The notes under the pieces are model-generated. The model saw only the letters and a program-made list of their open reading frames with translations. It was not told the DNA's origin and searched no databases. From Synechococcus sp. AG-683-C23 (lineage in GTDB: Bacteria; Cyanobacteriota; Cyanobacteriia; PCC-6307; Cyanobiaceae), in assembly GCA_003208835.1 (NCBI GenBank), contig QCVD01000009.1, positions 1 to 56,275 on the forward strand: a stretch of DNA of 56,275 nt, read 5' to 3'. Below, one piece after another: positions 29,896-37,957 of the stretch; the stretch's first letter is position 1, and every line of letters starts with the position of its first letter. The position numbers and the translations under genes are program-made.

Positions 29896-31341
29896 TTAAT
29901 CCGGAAGGAGCCGTTGCAAGGGTGTCCATGGTTCCAATTGCTTCAGCACCTGATCACCCCAAGACCGACCACGGAGCCGTCCATCAAGAATCGCCAAGCG
30001 TCCTCCAGCCCTGCGGAGTGGGGCGATGGCACCGGGTATGAGACTGAGTGCCTCGGGCAAGAGCAATGTGCGAAACCAGTCTTCGCCGCGCCGTTTTAAC
30101 CGTTCCACCCGTGCGGCCGTCAGCGGTGAACTGAGGCTCGCGATCGGGAGTAGCGCCACGATCAACTGTTCTGGCGCAGGAACTTGTTCATGGTGCTGCA
30201 GCCACCAGTCCCAATGAGCACTGATCACACCATTGCTCTCTGGAGCCGTGGATTCTTCAACAACGCGCCGCCCGAACTCTGCTGCGAGGGCACTGGTGAG
30301 TTGTCTCCGTAACTGTTGATCGTCGACCAGAACAATGGTGAGTCCGGTTCGACCCAGGATTAAGCGTCGGCTTTGTTCCAGCAGGTGCTGGGCGTACACC
30401 TCTGTGTTGGGTAAGGGCTGCCGGCGTGGGGCGTAAAGCGGCAGTGGTTCCTCTAACTCCTGCTCCCGCAAAGTGGCTGTCACTGTTACCAAGACGTTGG
30501 CTTGGCTGAGTTCGTGCTCGATTCCAGAGCATTCCCCCGATTCACTCAGCATTAACACTGGTCGGTTTTTGAGCAAGCCATTGAGCAACTGCAGGGGCTC
30601 TAGAGGTTCCAGCTGCCAAGTCCACTGCAGGAGCCGATGGTCGAGTTCTGCCCACTCAGCCCACTGGACAGGATCTGTTGCGAGCAGTGCTGTCCAGGGC
30701 TCTGGGCAAGGCTCGATGAGGTGTAGGAGATCTCTCAGTGATTGGCAGGCTCCACCTTGTAAACGGACGCAATCGTCGGCCCTCGCTGCTTCTCGGAAGA
30801 CCTGTCGACTGAGTCGTTCATGCAGATCAAGTACGGCCTGCTCCACGACTGGATGCGCTTGGCGTAGCCGTTCCCAATCGTTGTGATCGATTCGGATGGC
30901 AAGACTTCGGCGTAGGCGATCACTCAGTTGATCTGCATCGGGGATGAGCAGCTGCCGCTCACCCAGAAGATTTTGTTGATGGACTGCAATCAGTTCATCG
31001 GTATCCAGAATCCAAAGCTGGTGGCCAGGGGGGGGGGTGAGCCCTTGCCAGCAGGGCAGCTGTAACCCTTGCTCTCTAAGGCGGGGGAGCTCGAGTTGTA
31101 GGAGCCATTTTCGCTGGGCCGGCGTTAAGACAATGGCTGCAGCACCTGGATTCAGACACAAGGGCACCAACACACCAAGCCACCAGCGTTCCCCGCTGCT
31201 TGGGGGCAGTTGCAACAGCGTGGTGTCGCGTCGCCGCAAACTTCGTCCCACGAGACGACTGAGCGTTAAGTGGTGGGGCCAGTCCGATTCTTCCTGCCTC
31301 AGCAGTGTCTTCAGCCGGTGGTGGGCCTGGGCTTCCAGCAT
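29896..31341 (-). CDS. Degenerate DinG/XPD-type helicase-like protein
   Basis: 481 aa. The C-terminal 70 residues (from about 412: RGEDWFRTLLLPEALSLIPG, then GGRLAILDGR and WGDQVLKQL) resemble helicase motif VI and the end of DinG-type helicases. The expected Walker A is replaced by LQLPPSSGERWW (43-54), and the DEAH box by DADQL (135-139). It therefore probably lacks ATPase activity while keeping the helicase fold. The open frame is long and clean, so it is not an obvious pseudogene. Function is unknown; it is divergent from tyrA. Confidence 0.65.
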   Translation of the reverse strand: MLEAQAHHRLKTLLRQEESDWPHHLTLSRLVGRSLRRRDTTLLQLPPSSGERWWLGVLVPLCLNPGAAAIVLTPAQRKWLLQLELPRLREQGLQLPCWQGLTPPPGHQLWILDTDELIAVHQQNLLGERQLLIPDADQLSDRLRRSLAIRIDHNDWERLRQAHPVVEQAVLDLHERLSRQVFREAARADDCVRLQGGACQSLRDLLHLIEPCPEPWTALLATDPVQWAEWAELDHRLLQWTWQLEPLEPLQLLNGLLKNRPVLMLSESGECSGIEHELSQANVLVTVTATLREQELEEPLPLYAPRRQPLPNTEVYAQHLLEQSRRLILGRTGLTIVLVDDQQLRRQLTSALAAEFGRRVVEESTAPESNGVISAHWDWWLQHHEQVPAPEQLIVALLPIASLSSPLTAARVERLKRRGEDWFRTLLLPEALSLIPGAIAPLRRAGGRLAILDGRLRGRSWGDQVLKQLEPWTPLQRLLPD

Positions 31342-31424
31342 TAGGAAACCATAAGCAGCGTTGTTGCGCTGAATGGCTCATTGCGAGCCATCGATCAACA
31401 TGGCGTTACGAGAGAACAGGCCTG

Positions 31425-32300
31425 ATGGCGAGGGAAACAAAACGCGTCGGCATCGTTGGGCTGGGGCTCATCGGGGGGTCGTTGGGTTTGGATCTGCAGG
31501 CCGAAGGTTGGGATGTGCAGGGATTAGTGCATCGTTCAGCGACGGCTGAACGGGCGAAAGAGCGCGGTCTTGTATCGGATGTGAGTACGGATCCCGCCTG
31601 TTTGGCCGGCTGCGATTTGGTGATCTTGGCGTTGCCGATTCCCCTTCTGTTGCAGCCCGAGCCCTCGCTATTGGAAGCGTTGCCAGCTGACGCTGTGATT
31701 ACGGATGTGGGATCTGTGAAACAGCCTGTGCTGGAGGCCTGGCGTGAACGCCATCCCCGTTTTGTGGCCAGCCATCCAATGGCGGGAACTGCGTTGGCGG
31801 GTGTCGAGGCAGGGATCAATGGTTTATTTCGAGGCCGTCCTTGGATTGCTACCCCCGAGCCAAGAACGGATGCATCGGCTTTGGCGATGGTGCAGTCCCT
31901 TGCACTCAGCCTGGGAAGTCATTGGTTGACGGCTGCTGCTGCACAACATGACCAGGCGGTGGCTCTGATCTCCCATATGCCGGTTTTGGTGAGTGCGGCA
32001 CTGTTGCGTGCCGTTGGAGACGAGCGTGATCCAGCGATTCGTCGGCTAGCGCATGTTCTGGCTTCCAGTGGATTTGCCGACACCACAAGGGTTGGTGGTG
32101 GCAATCCAGACCTCGGTGTGGCGATGGCGTCCACGAATCGTGAGGCGTTGCTTCGGAGTCTCGCGGCGTATCGATGGAGTCTTGAACAGCTTGAGGATGC
32201 TGTACTGCAGGGCAATTGGCCTCAGCTGCAGATCGAATTGCAGAGAACCCAGGCTTTGCGACCGGGATTCCTGGATGCGCCCGATGGCATCAGCGATTGA
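31425..32300 (+). CDS. tyrA: Prephenate/arogenate dehydrogenase
   Basis: Oxidative decarboxylation step to tyrosine; cyanobacterial enzymes generally prefer arogenate and NADP. 291 aa from the ATG at 31425 (MARETKRVGIVGLG); upstream frame sequence is not conserved. The Rossmann motif is GIVGLGLIGGSLG. Catalytic-region residues are seen in SHPMAGTALAG and QHDQAVALISHMPVLVSAAL. Its last 11 bp overlap the convergent desaturase gene. Confidence 0.93.
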   Translation: MARETKRVGIVGLGLIGGSLGLDLQAEGWDVQGLVHRSATAERAKERGLVSDVSTDPACLAGCDLVILALPIPLLLQPEPSLLEALPADAVITDVGSVKQPVLEAWRERHPRFVASHPMAGTALAGVEAGINGLFRGRPWIATPEPRTDASALAMVQSLALSLGSHWLTAAAAQHDQAVALISHMPVLVSAALLRAVGDERDPAIRRLAHVLASSGFADTTRVGGGNPDLGVAMASTNREALLRSLAAYRWSLEQLEDAVLQGNWPQLQIELQRTQALRPGFLDAPDGISD

Positions 32301-33798
32301 AACTCAGCTGAAGGCCCCGATGCTCCATGAGCTGCCTGCATGCATTCAGTGCGGAGAGAGTCACACCAGCTGTGCCTTCTCCGGGGTAGAGACTGTCGCC
32401 GCATAACCACAGCCCTGGCAACGGAGTGCGGCCCGCAAGGCCAAAGGGGCCAAACCGGCTTGGGTGCTGTCCCAGACCACCCACCATTCCGCGGGGCCGT
32501 CCAGTCCATCCTGCGAAGCCACGCGGTGTGGCCAACTCCGTATGGATCCAATCGTCTTCGCTGAGGCCAAGCCAAGCGTTGAGTTCGTGTTTCATCGTCT
32601 TCAACCGTTCTATTTTTCGGCCCTGGTAGATGGTTTCTTCGAGCTCGCACCAGTCGGCCGTGGGGGTGAACACGCTGGCGATCACGGTGGCTTGGCCTAC
32701 GGGGGCGCGGCCGTCCCCATCTCGGCTGATCGAAACAAACAACGATCCAGGGTGTTCCGTGCCCCGTTGGAGGTGGCCTGGGCAGTCGATTGGCAGTGCT
32801 TTTCGCTGCACGACGCCGTACAGCACGAGGGCTCCACTCGGTTCCGGGAGTGTTGTTAGCCGTTTCCGGTAGCGATGGGGTATCTCATCTGATGGCAACA
32901 GATCCACTAAACATTGCGGTGGGAGGCTGCAGATCACGTCACTGGCATACCATTCCTGCGATTGCGCACCAGCCCCTGTCTCTTTCGTCGTGACGGTCCA
33001 GCCTCGAGCTGAAGGATGCATAGCCTGCACGCGATGACGCAGTCGGATCTCCCCCCCTGCAGTTTCGATGGCCTGGGAGAGCTGTTCGCTGAGGACTTGC
33101 ATTGAGCCCTGAAGATGCCAAAGACCAAGTGGGGCTTGAGCCATCTGCAGAACAGTGGCGCCATAGAGAGCTGCCGTGCGATCGGCGGGCTCCTGGGAAT
33201 AAAGCTTGAGTTGTAGATCTAAAAAACGACGCAGTCGCTTGTCGTTTTGGCAGCCACAGAGTTGCAGCAGATTGGCGATCGAGAACGTTGTGAACAGTCC
33301 TGAGGCCAACGTCTCAGGACGTAAGGCTGCGAGCAGGGTGCTGAGATCCCACCACGATCTTGGTGTGACCACTGGATCACGTCCGGCGAATGCCCAGTTA
33401 CTGGTGTGTAAAAGCTCGCAGAGCTGCCAAAATCGCTCACTGCCAGGGAACTGGCGAGCCCGTTCTTCGGCCCATCGCTGTGGGTCGTGCCAAAGACTGA
33501 TGGGTGGTGAACCGTCGCCCAGGTCGACAACACAACCTGGATCCAGCAGGCTTGCTTTGGGCAGAGCTAGCCCAAGATGCTGGAGGATTCGTGCGTGACT
33601 GCCTCCGGGTTCGAGGCCTGCGACTTGGGTTGCTCCAACATCGAAAATCCAGGCCCCCCGGCGGAAGGTGCCGGCGCACCCCCCTGCTTGGTGATGGGCC
33701 TCCAATAAGGTCACTGCAATCCCGTCCTGGGCGAGCAGGGCGGCTGCGGTGAGGCCTGCGATGCCACCACCAATCACAATCACGCGGTGTTTCGTCAA
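32290..33798 (-). CDS. FAD-dependent carotenoid desaturase/isomerase family protein (CrtD-like)
   Basis: 502 aa. N-terminal FAD dinucleotide motif VIVIGGGIAGLTAAALL (6-22), then AGGCAGTFRRGAW. The C-terminal FAD segment GLWLCGDSLYPGEGTAGVTL is typical of phytoene desaturase, carotene isomerase and CrtD relatives. Among cyanobacterial members it looks closest to CrtD (C-3',4' desaturase), but marine Synechococcus are not known for myxoxanthophyll, so the substrate is open. It is divergent from the fructosamine kinase gene with 50 bp between them. Confidence 0.75.
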   Translation of the reverse strand: MTKHRVIVIGGGIAGLTAAALLAQDGIAVTLLEAHHQAGGCAGTFRRGAWIFDVGATQVAGLEPGGSHARILQHLGLALPKASLLDPGCVVDLGDGSPPISLWHDPQRWAEERARQFPGSERFWQLCELLHTSNWAFAGRDPVVTPRSWWDLSTLLAALRPETLASGLFTTFSIANLLQLCGCQNDKRLRRFLDLQLKLYSQEPADRTAALYGATVLQMAQAPLGLWHLQGSMQVLSEQLSQAIETAGGEIRLRHRVQAMHPSARGWTVTTKETGAGAQSQEWYASDVICSLPPQCLVDLLPSDEIPHRYRKRLTTLPEPSGALVLYGVVQRKALPIDCPGHLQRGTEHPGSLFVSISRDGDGRAPVGQATVIASVFTPTADWCELEETIYQGRKIERLKTMKHELNAWLGLSEDDWIHTELATPRGFAGWTGRPRGMVGGLGQHPSRFGPFGLAGRTPLPGLWLCGDSLYPGEGTAGVTLSALNACRQLMEHRGLQLSFNR

Positions 33799-33848
33799 AA
33801 CCGTGAACTGATTGAAGGCATGCTGGCAAGTACAACCGCAGTTTGAGG

Positions 33849-34742
33849 ATGAATAGCGGTCTCCGGGATGATCTCGTCGCGGCGGATGGGCCTCTGAAGG
33901 GATGCCAGATCACCGATGTTTCGGCGGTGGGAGGGGGTTGTATTCATCAGGCCTGGCAGCTCAGGCTTAGCGATAACCGTCAGTTGTTCGCCAAAACGGG
34001 GTCCGCTGATGCCTTGGCTCTGTTTGAAGCCGAGGTTGAAGCGCTAACGGCTCTTGGTCAGTACGCGGATTCAGATGTCTTGGTTGTGCCTCAGCCGTTG
34101 TCTTTGAATCAGCTACCCCACGGTGCTGTTTTGCTGCTGCCTTGGTTGCCGTTGGGAAGAGGGGACCAGCACGCTCTTGGTCGCGGTTTAGCTCTGTTAC
34201 ATCAGACTTCGAGAGCACAGAACCCCCAGCGTTTTGGCTGGCACCGTGATGGATACATCGGTGCAGGGCCGCAGCCGGGGGGGTGGCGGAAGTCTTGGGG
34301 CGACGCTTTTGTCGATCTACGCCTACGACCACAACTGCAGCTGTTAAGACGTCTAGGAATGGATGCTGCTGACGTGGAGGTGCTCTTGCAAGGAGTGGCT
34401 GATCGACTGAATCAGCGAGATATCATCCCCGCTTTAGTCCACGGCGATCTTTGGGGTGGTAATGCCAGTTCATTAATGGATGGCCGCGGCGCGATCTATG
34501 ACCCGGCTTCTTGGTGGGCTGACGCAGAGGTTGATTTAGCGATGACACGCCTGTTTGGCGGTTTTGGAGAAAGTTTTTACCGGTCCTATGACGCCGTGAT
34601 CCCCTCCCAACCTGGGGCCAATGAGCGCGTGGATATCTACAACCTTTACCACCTGTTGAACCACGCCAACTTGTTTGGAGGTGGATACATCGATCAAAGT
34701 CGAGCCTGTCTTCGAGGACTGACCCGGACAATGAACTTCTAA
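33849..34742 (+). CDS. Fructosamine kinase family protein
   Basis: 297 aa from the ATG at 33849; a TTG two codons earlier is possible. APH-like kinase fold with the catalytic loop HGDLWGGN, the metal-binding YDPASWWADAEVDLAM, and LLPWLPLG in the hinge region, matching fructosamine-3-kinase proteins. The family phosphorylates ketoamines on glycated proteins so that they break down. It may protect against glycation in sugar-producing cells, which is inference. Confidence 0.9.
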   Translation: MNSGLRDDLVAADGPLKGCQITDVSAVGGGCIHQAWQLRLSDNRQLFAKTGSADALALFEAEVEALTALGQYADSDVLVVPQPLSLNQLPHGAVLLLPWLPLGRGDQHALGRGLALLHQTSRAQNPQRFGWHRDGYIGAGPQPGGWRKSWGDAFVDLRLRPQLQLLRRLGMDAADVEVLLQGVADRLNQRDIIPALVHGDLWGGNASSLMDGRGAIYDPASWWADAEVDLAMTRLFGGFGESFYRSYDAVIPSQPGANERVDIYNLYHLLNHANLFGGGYIDQSRACLRGLTRTMNF

Positions 34743-34746
34743 GGAA

Positions 34747-35145
34747 TTAGCCCAGATATTCCTGACGGATGGTTTGAACGCGTTGGAGAAGAGCACTGCG
34801 CTTATCGCTTGTGGCGAGGTTCTTCCAACTCCATTGGCCCACAACTACAACGCCCAGCAGTTCAAGCAAACCAGGCACAACTGGTAGCAGATTGATCGTG
34901 TCGAGGATTCCCTTAATTAAAATCTGGGCAACGATGACTGCGGCAAAAATCCCGACGATTTTGCCAATACGACCCATCTGATTCCAGTCAACCTGGTCCA
35001 GGGTCTGGTTCACCTTCCCCAGAACATCGCTGTAGCGATCAGCAAATGAGGCTGAATCTTCACTGGATGATTCGTTTGCGCCGACGTTGGGTGTCCAGGT
35101 GTTGCCGGTGGCGTCATCCTTCACTTCGGTGGTGGCGTCACTCAT
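34747..35145 (-). CDS. CAAD-domain (CURT1-like) membrane protein
   Basis: 132 aa from the ATG at 35145 (MSDATTEVKDDATG); the open frame extends upstream across the JAMM gene start and is not used. A hydrophilic acidic N-terminus is followed by an amphipathic helix (YSDVLGKVNQTLDQVDW) and two hydrophobic helices (IVGIFAAVIVAQILIKGIL and LLPVVPGLLELLGVVVVGQW). This matches the CAAD domain shared by CURT1 thylakoid-curvature proteins and some cyanobacterial aminoacyl-tRNA synthetases. Likely thylakoid or plasma membrane. Confidence 0.85.
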   Translation of the reverse strand: MSDATTEVKDDATGNTWTPNVGANESSSEDSASFADRYSDVLGKVNQTLDQVDWNQMGRIGKIVGIFAAVIVAQILIKGILDTINLLPVVPGLLELLGVVVVGQWSWKNLATSDKRSALLQRVQTIRQEYLG

Positions 35146-35200
35146 GGTGTCGGTGAAATTCTTAACTGATTCAGCCGAGCGTATCGGTGAGGAGCCTTTT

Positions 35201-35698
35201 GTGCCATCACTCCTAAGCTTGGATCTCCAATGCCTCACTATCCTTAGCCATTCATTGTTAGCGGTCGAGCCCGAAGAAGGATGCGGTTTGCTTCTTGGGA
35301 CAGGACTTGGAACTTCACGTCTGACGCTGGCAACCCTTTGGCCTAGCTGTAATGCATGGGGCAAAACAGATTGTGAAATGGATGGTGCAGGAGATCGTGA
35401 TAGCCGGTTTGCATTGGATCCCCGGGAACAAATTGCAGCTCAGCGTTGGGCGAGGTTGCGTGGGCTGGAGGTCTTGGGTGTCTGCCATTCACACCCAAAC
35501 ACCTCACCACAACCGTCGATTTGGGATTGTGGTTGGGCGGAACCCAACCGGTTGATGCTGATCTTGTCGGGTACGCGAGAGTTGCGTGCCTGGTGGTTGG
35601 GTACCGATCGGGTTCCCCTCGAAATCCCGATTGAGGTCTGGGAAAATCACATTCATGCAGCCAAGCCATTCCACCCCAAATCAGAACCTGTCTCCTGA
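35201..35698 (+). CDS. JAMM/MPN+ metalloprotease (M67 family)
   Basis: 165 aa from a GTG at 35201, chosen because GAGGAG lies 6-11 nt upstream and the protein then begins at the JAMM fold. The zinc isopeptidase motif is complete: Glu25/26 in VEPEEGCG, His96 and His98 in CHSHPN, Ser106 and Asp109 in SIWD. Bacterial relatives cleave C-terminal extensions or adducts of ubiquitin-like sulfur carriers (for example CysO/Mec). It overlaps the MoeB-rhodanese gene by 44 bp, so the two are translationally linked. Confidence 0.9.
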   Translation: MPSLLSLDLQCLTILSHSLLAVEPEEGCGLLLGTGLGTSRLTLATLWPSCNAWGKTDCEMDGAGDRDSRFALDPREQIAAQRWARLRGLEVLGVCHSHPNTSPQPSIWDCGWAEPNRLMLILSGTRELRAWWLGTDRVPLEIPIEVWENHIHAAKPFHPKSEPVS

Positions 35699-36821
35699 TG
35701 AGCGAGGGCGTTACGCCCGACATCTCATCCTTCCGGAAGTTGGCCTTGCTGGTCAGGAGCGGCTCAAGGCTGCATCAGTGATCTGTATAGGAGCTGGTGG
35801 CTTGGGCTCACCTCTTCTTCTTTATTTGGCTGCAGCTGGGGTGGGCCGTATTGGCATCGTTGATGGAGATGCTGTTGAGCTCTCGAACCTGCAGCGTCAA
35901 GTGATTCATGGCTCCGACGCTTTGGGTCGCTCGAAGGCCAAGTCTGCCGCTGCGCGACTCCATGAGCTCAACCCTCATTGTCGGATTGATGTGCATGACG
36001 TCATGCTTGACATCACCAATGTCATGGATCTGATCGCTGACTACGACGTTGTTTGCGACGGCACGGATAATTTCGTCAGCCGATACCTAATTAATGACGC
36101 CTGTGTGTTGTCAGGCAAGCCATTGATTTATGGCTCTGTTCAACGCTTTGAAGGTCAGGTTTCAGTTTTTAATTGCAATCCTGATAGTCCTAATTTTCGA
36201 GATTTGTTGCCTGTTCCCCCGTTGCCTGGCGCGATCCCCTCTTGCTCAGAGGCAGGCGTGATGGGTGTGATGCCGGGCTTGATTGGCCTACTTCAAGCCA
36301 CTGAAACGATCAAGTTGATCACTGGAATTGGTCGATGCCTGGATGGCCGTTTTTTGGTTGTGGATGCCCTGTCCATGCGCTTTCGAGAACTCACCCTGCG
36401 GCGCGATCCCGATCGTGCTCCGATCAAGGAACTGATTGACTGTGCACAGTTCAGTGGCTCAGCCACAACTGAGATGGATCCTTCTGCGCTCGAGACCATC
36501 ACTGTCATGGAGCTCAAGGCTCTTCTCGAACGAGATGCTGGAAATGTGGCGCTCGTTGACGTCCGCAACCCCGCCGAAGCAGAGATTGTGGTGATCCCTT
36601 CTGCGGTGCTCATCCCGCTCGCCACGATCGAGAGTGGAGAAGCAATTGAGCAAGTCCGCTCTCTGGCAGAGGGGCGCCGTCTTTTTGTGCACTGCAAGTT
36701 AGGGATGCGTTCGGCGAAAGCCGCTCACCTCCTTGCTGAGCATGGAATCTCCGCGACCAACGTGACTGGTGGCATCGACGCTTGGGCTCAAGAGGTGGAT
36801 CCAATGTTGCCCCGGTATTAA
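35655..36821 (+). CDS. moeB: E1-like adenylyltransferase with C-terminal rhodanese domain (MoeB/MoeZ type)
   Basis: 388 aa from the ATG at 35655. The ThiF/MoeB domain has the ATP-binding GAGGLG at 46-51, the metal-binding Asp in VCDGTDNF (about 134-141) and a Cys197 in PSCSEAGVMG. The paired CxxC zinc site of E. coli MoeB is absent. The rhodanese domain (about 284-388) carries the persulfide Cys347 in HCKLGMRS. This is the MoeZ/Uba4-type layout that activates and thiocarboxylates a ubiquitin-like sulfur carrier for molybdopterin, thiamine, cysteine or tRNA thiolation. The carrier gene is not in the window. Confidence 0.93.
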   Translation: MQPSHSTPNQNLSPDERGRYARHLILPEVGLAGQERLKAASVICIGAGGLGSPLLLYLAAAGVGRIGIVDGDAVELSNLQRQVIHGSDALGRSKAKSAAARLHELNPHCRIDVHDVMLDITNVMDLIADYDVVCDGTDNFVSRYLINDACVLSGKPLIYGSVQRFEGQVSVFNCNPDSPNFRDLLPVPPLPGAIPSCSEAGVMGVMPGLIGLLQATETIKLITGIGRCLDGRFLVVDALSMRFRELTLRRDPDRAPIKELIDCAQFSGSATTEMDPSALETITVMELKALLERDAGNVALVDVRNPAEAEIVVIPSAVLIPLATIESGEAIEQVRSLAEGRRLFVHCKLGMRSAKAAHLLAEHGISATNVTGGIDAWAQEVDPMLPRY

Positions 36822-37957
36822 TTCTATGGTTGCTAAATTAAACTTGTGCAAATCATTGTGGTGGTATTGATTGTCTAGGTTGCCCGTGCTGGTTTTACCG
36901 GGACAAACAAAAATGGTACAAATAAAAGGAAAGGAGCTAGTACATAGCTTTGATGGGATTGTAGCCCTAGGATCAATGAAGATGGCGTGATAAATGCAAG
37001 CGCAATAACTCTCAGGCGCAATAGCTTAGATATGTACTCGAATGTATTTGAGTCAATGACAAGGCACTTTTTTGTTGAGTAGGTATATAGTATTAAATGT
37101 ATAATTAAAATTATTGTTATAGCGATAGTCCTAAAGCAAGAGACTCTGTGCTTGCGGAAAAGTTAGTGGCAGCGAGATTTTTATCGAAACCCCTGTAAAA
37201 GTGCTCTGCGACGTATAGTATTGGCGGGATAAGCGTAGATAGCCATAATGTGGATATGCATGCAAGGTTTTGACTGGCGCTTGATCTGGCAGATTGAAAT
37301 AAGCTCTTCTGAATAGACCAAATATCATAAACAATAAGAGATATTAGAAAGTATCCCGTCACATCCATGCCGATCGAGAGATAAATTTGGCTTATGCCCC
37401 CTGCATGCTCTACGGCTTGAATAATAATAATAGGCATCTCTATAAGAAGCAGTGTTAAGACAATTGCCGCAATTCCGTCAATTAATTGCTCGCCATTCGA
37501 ATCTTTGCGTAATTGTTGAGCTAGATGCATGGCAGGGCGAGGAATTAATAGGTTGACCGTAATCAATTTCCCCCAGGAATTTCAAGCATGCTTCATGTCT
37601 TGAAAAGTCATCATTCAGTCGGTATCTGGCACGTCAATTATTATTTGTGTGCTTCATGATGTTTCTGTATTTATTGCAGCCTTGTGAAAGTAATCGCTAT
37701 TAGTCTGAATGTATATAAATCTCACTTTTGATGGATTTGTTGTTTCACGAACTCATGCAAGGCATTCGCATGCGTGGTGTCTCTATCACCTCTTGCTTAT
37801 AACTCTACAAATTCATATTTGTTGAAGTCTCGATTTTTTACATGCTGATTGGCTTTTGACTTTGAAGAGTCTTGGATTTTTTGTAAGTATGTCAATCGCA
37901 ATCTGCGATCGCTTTGCTCTTCTTGCGTCATTCATCTGTATTAAGCCTCGAAAAAAA
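36822..37957. other. AT-rich gap between moeB and the CobO-like gene
   Basis: About 1.1 kb with visibly lower GC than either side. Its only recognisable content is the broken TMEM175-family gene at 36875-37566. The remaining upstream part (37567-37957) has many stops in all frames I read and no RNA gene I recognise. Composition and content suggest acquired or decaying DNA. Confidence 0.6.
36875..37566 (-). pseudogene. TMEM175/DUF1211-family membrane protein gene, frameshifted
   Basis: The first frame (37566 to the TAA at 37117) gives 149 aa with EQLIDGIAAIVLTLLLIEMP, resembling the DGVFAIAITLL signature of TMEM175-type potassium channels, and several membrane helices. It stops inside a hydrophobic stretch. 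A second minus-strand frame is open for about 81 codons from there to a TAG at 36875-36877 and encodes ITIILIIHLILYTY, then LRLRVIALAFITPSSLILGL and SYVLAPFLLFVPFLFVP, as expected for the remaining helices. Joined, the product would be about 229 aa, a normal family length. A single-base indel near 37117-37140 explains it. The likely start is 37566 or the ATG at 37530. Confidence 0.7.

Noticed and set aside
37117-37140. Programmed -1 frameshift in the TMEM175-like gene
   Set aside because: No slippery heptamer or downstream pseudoknot could be seen; a simple indel is the more economical explanation.
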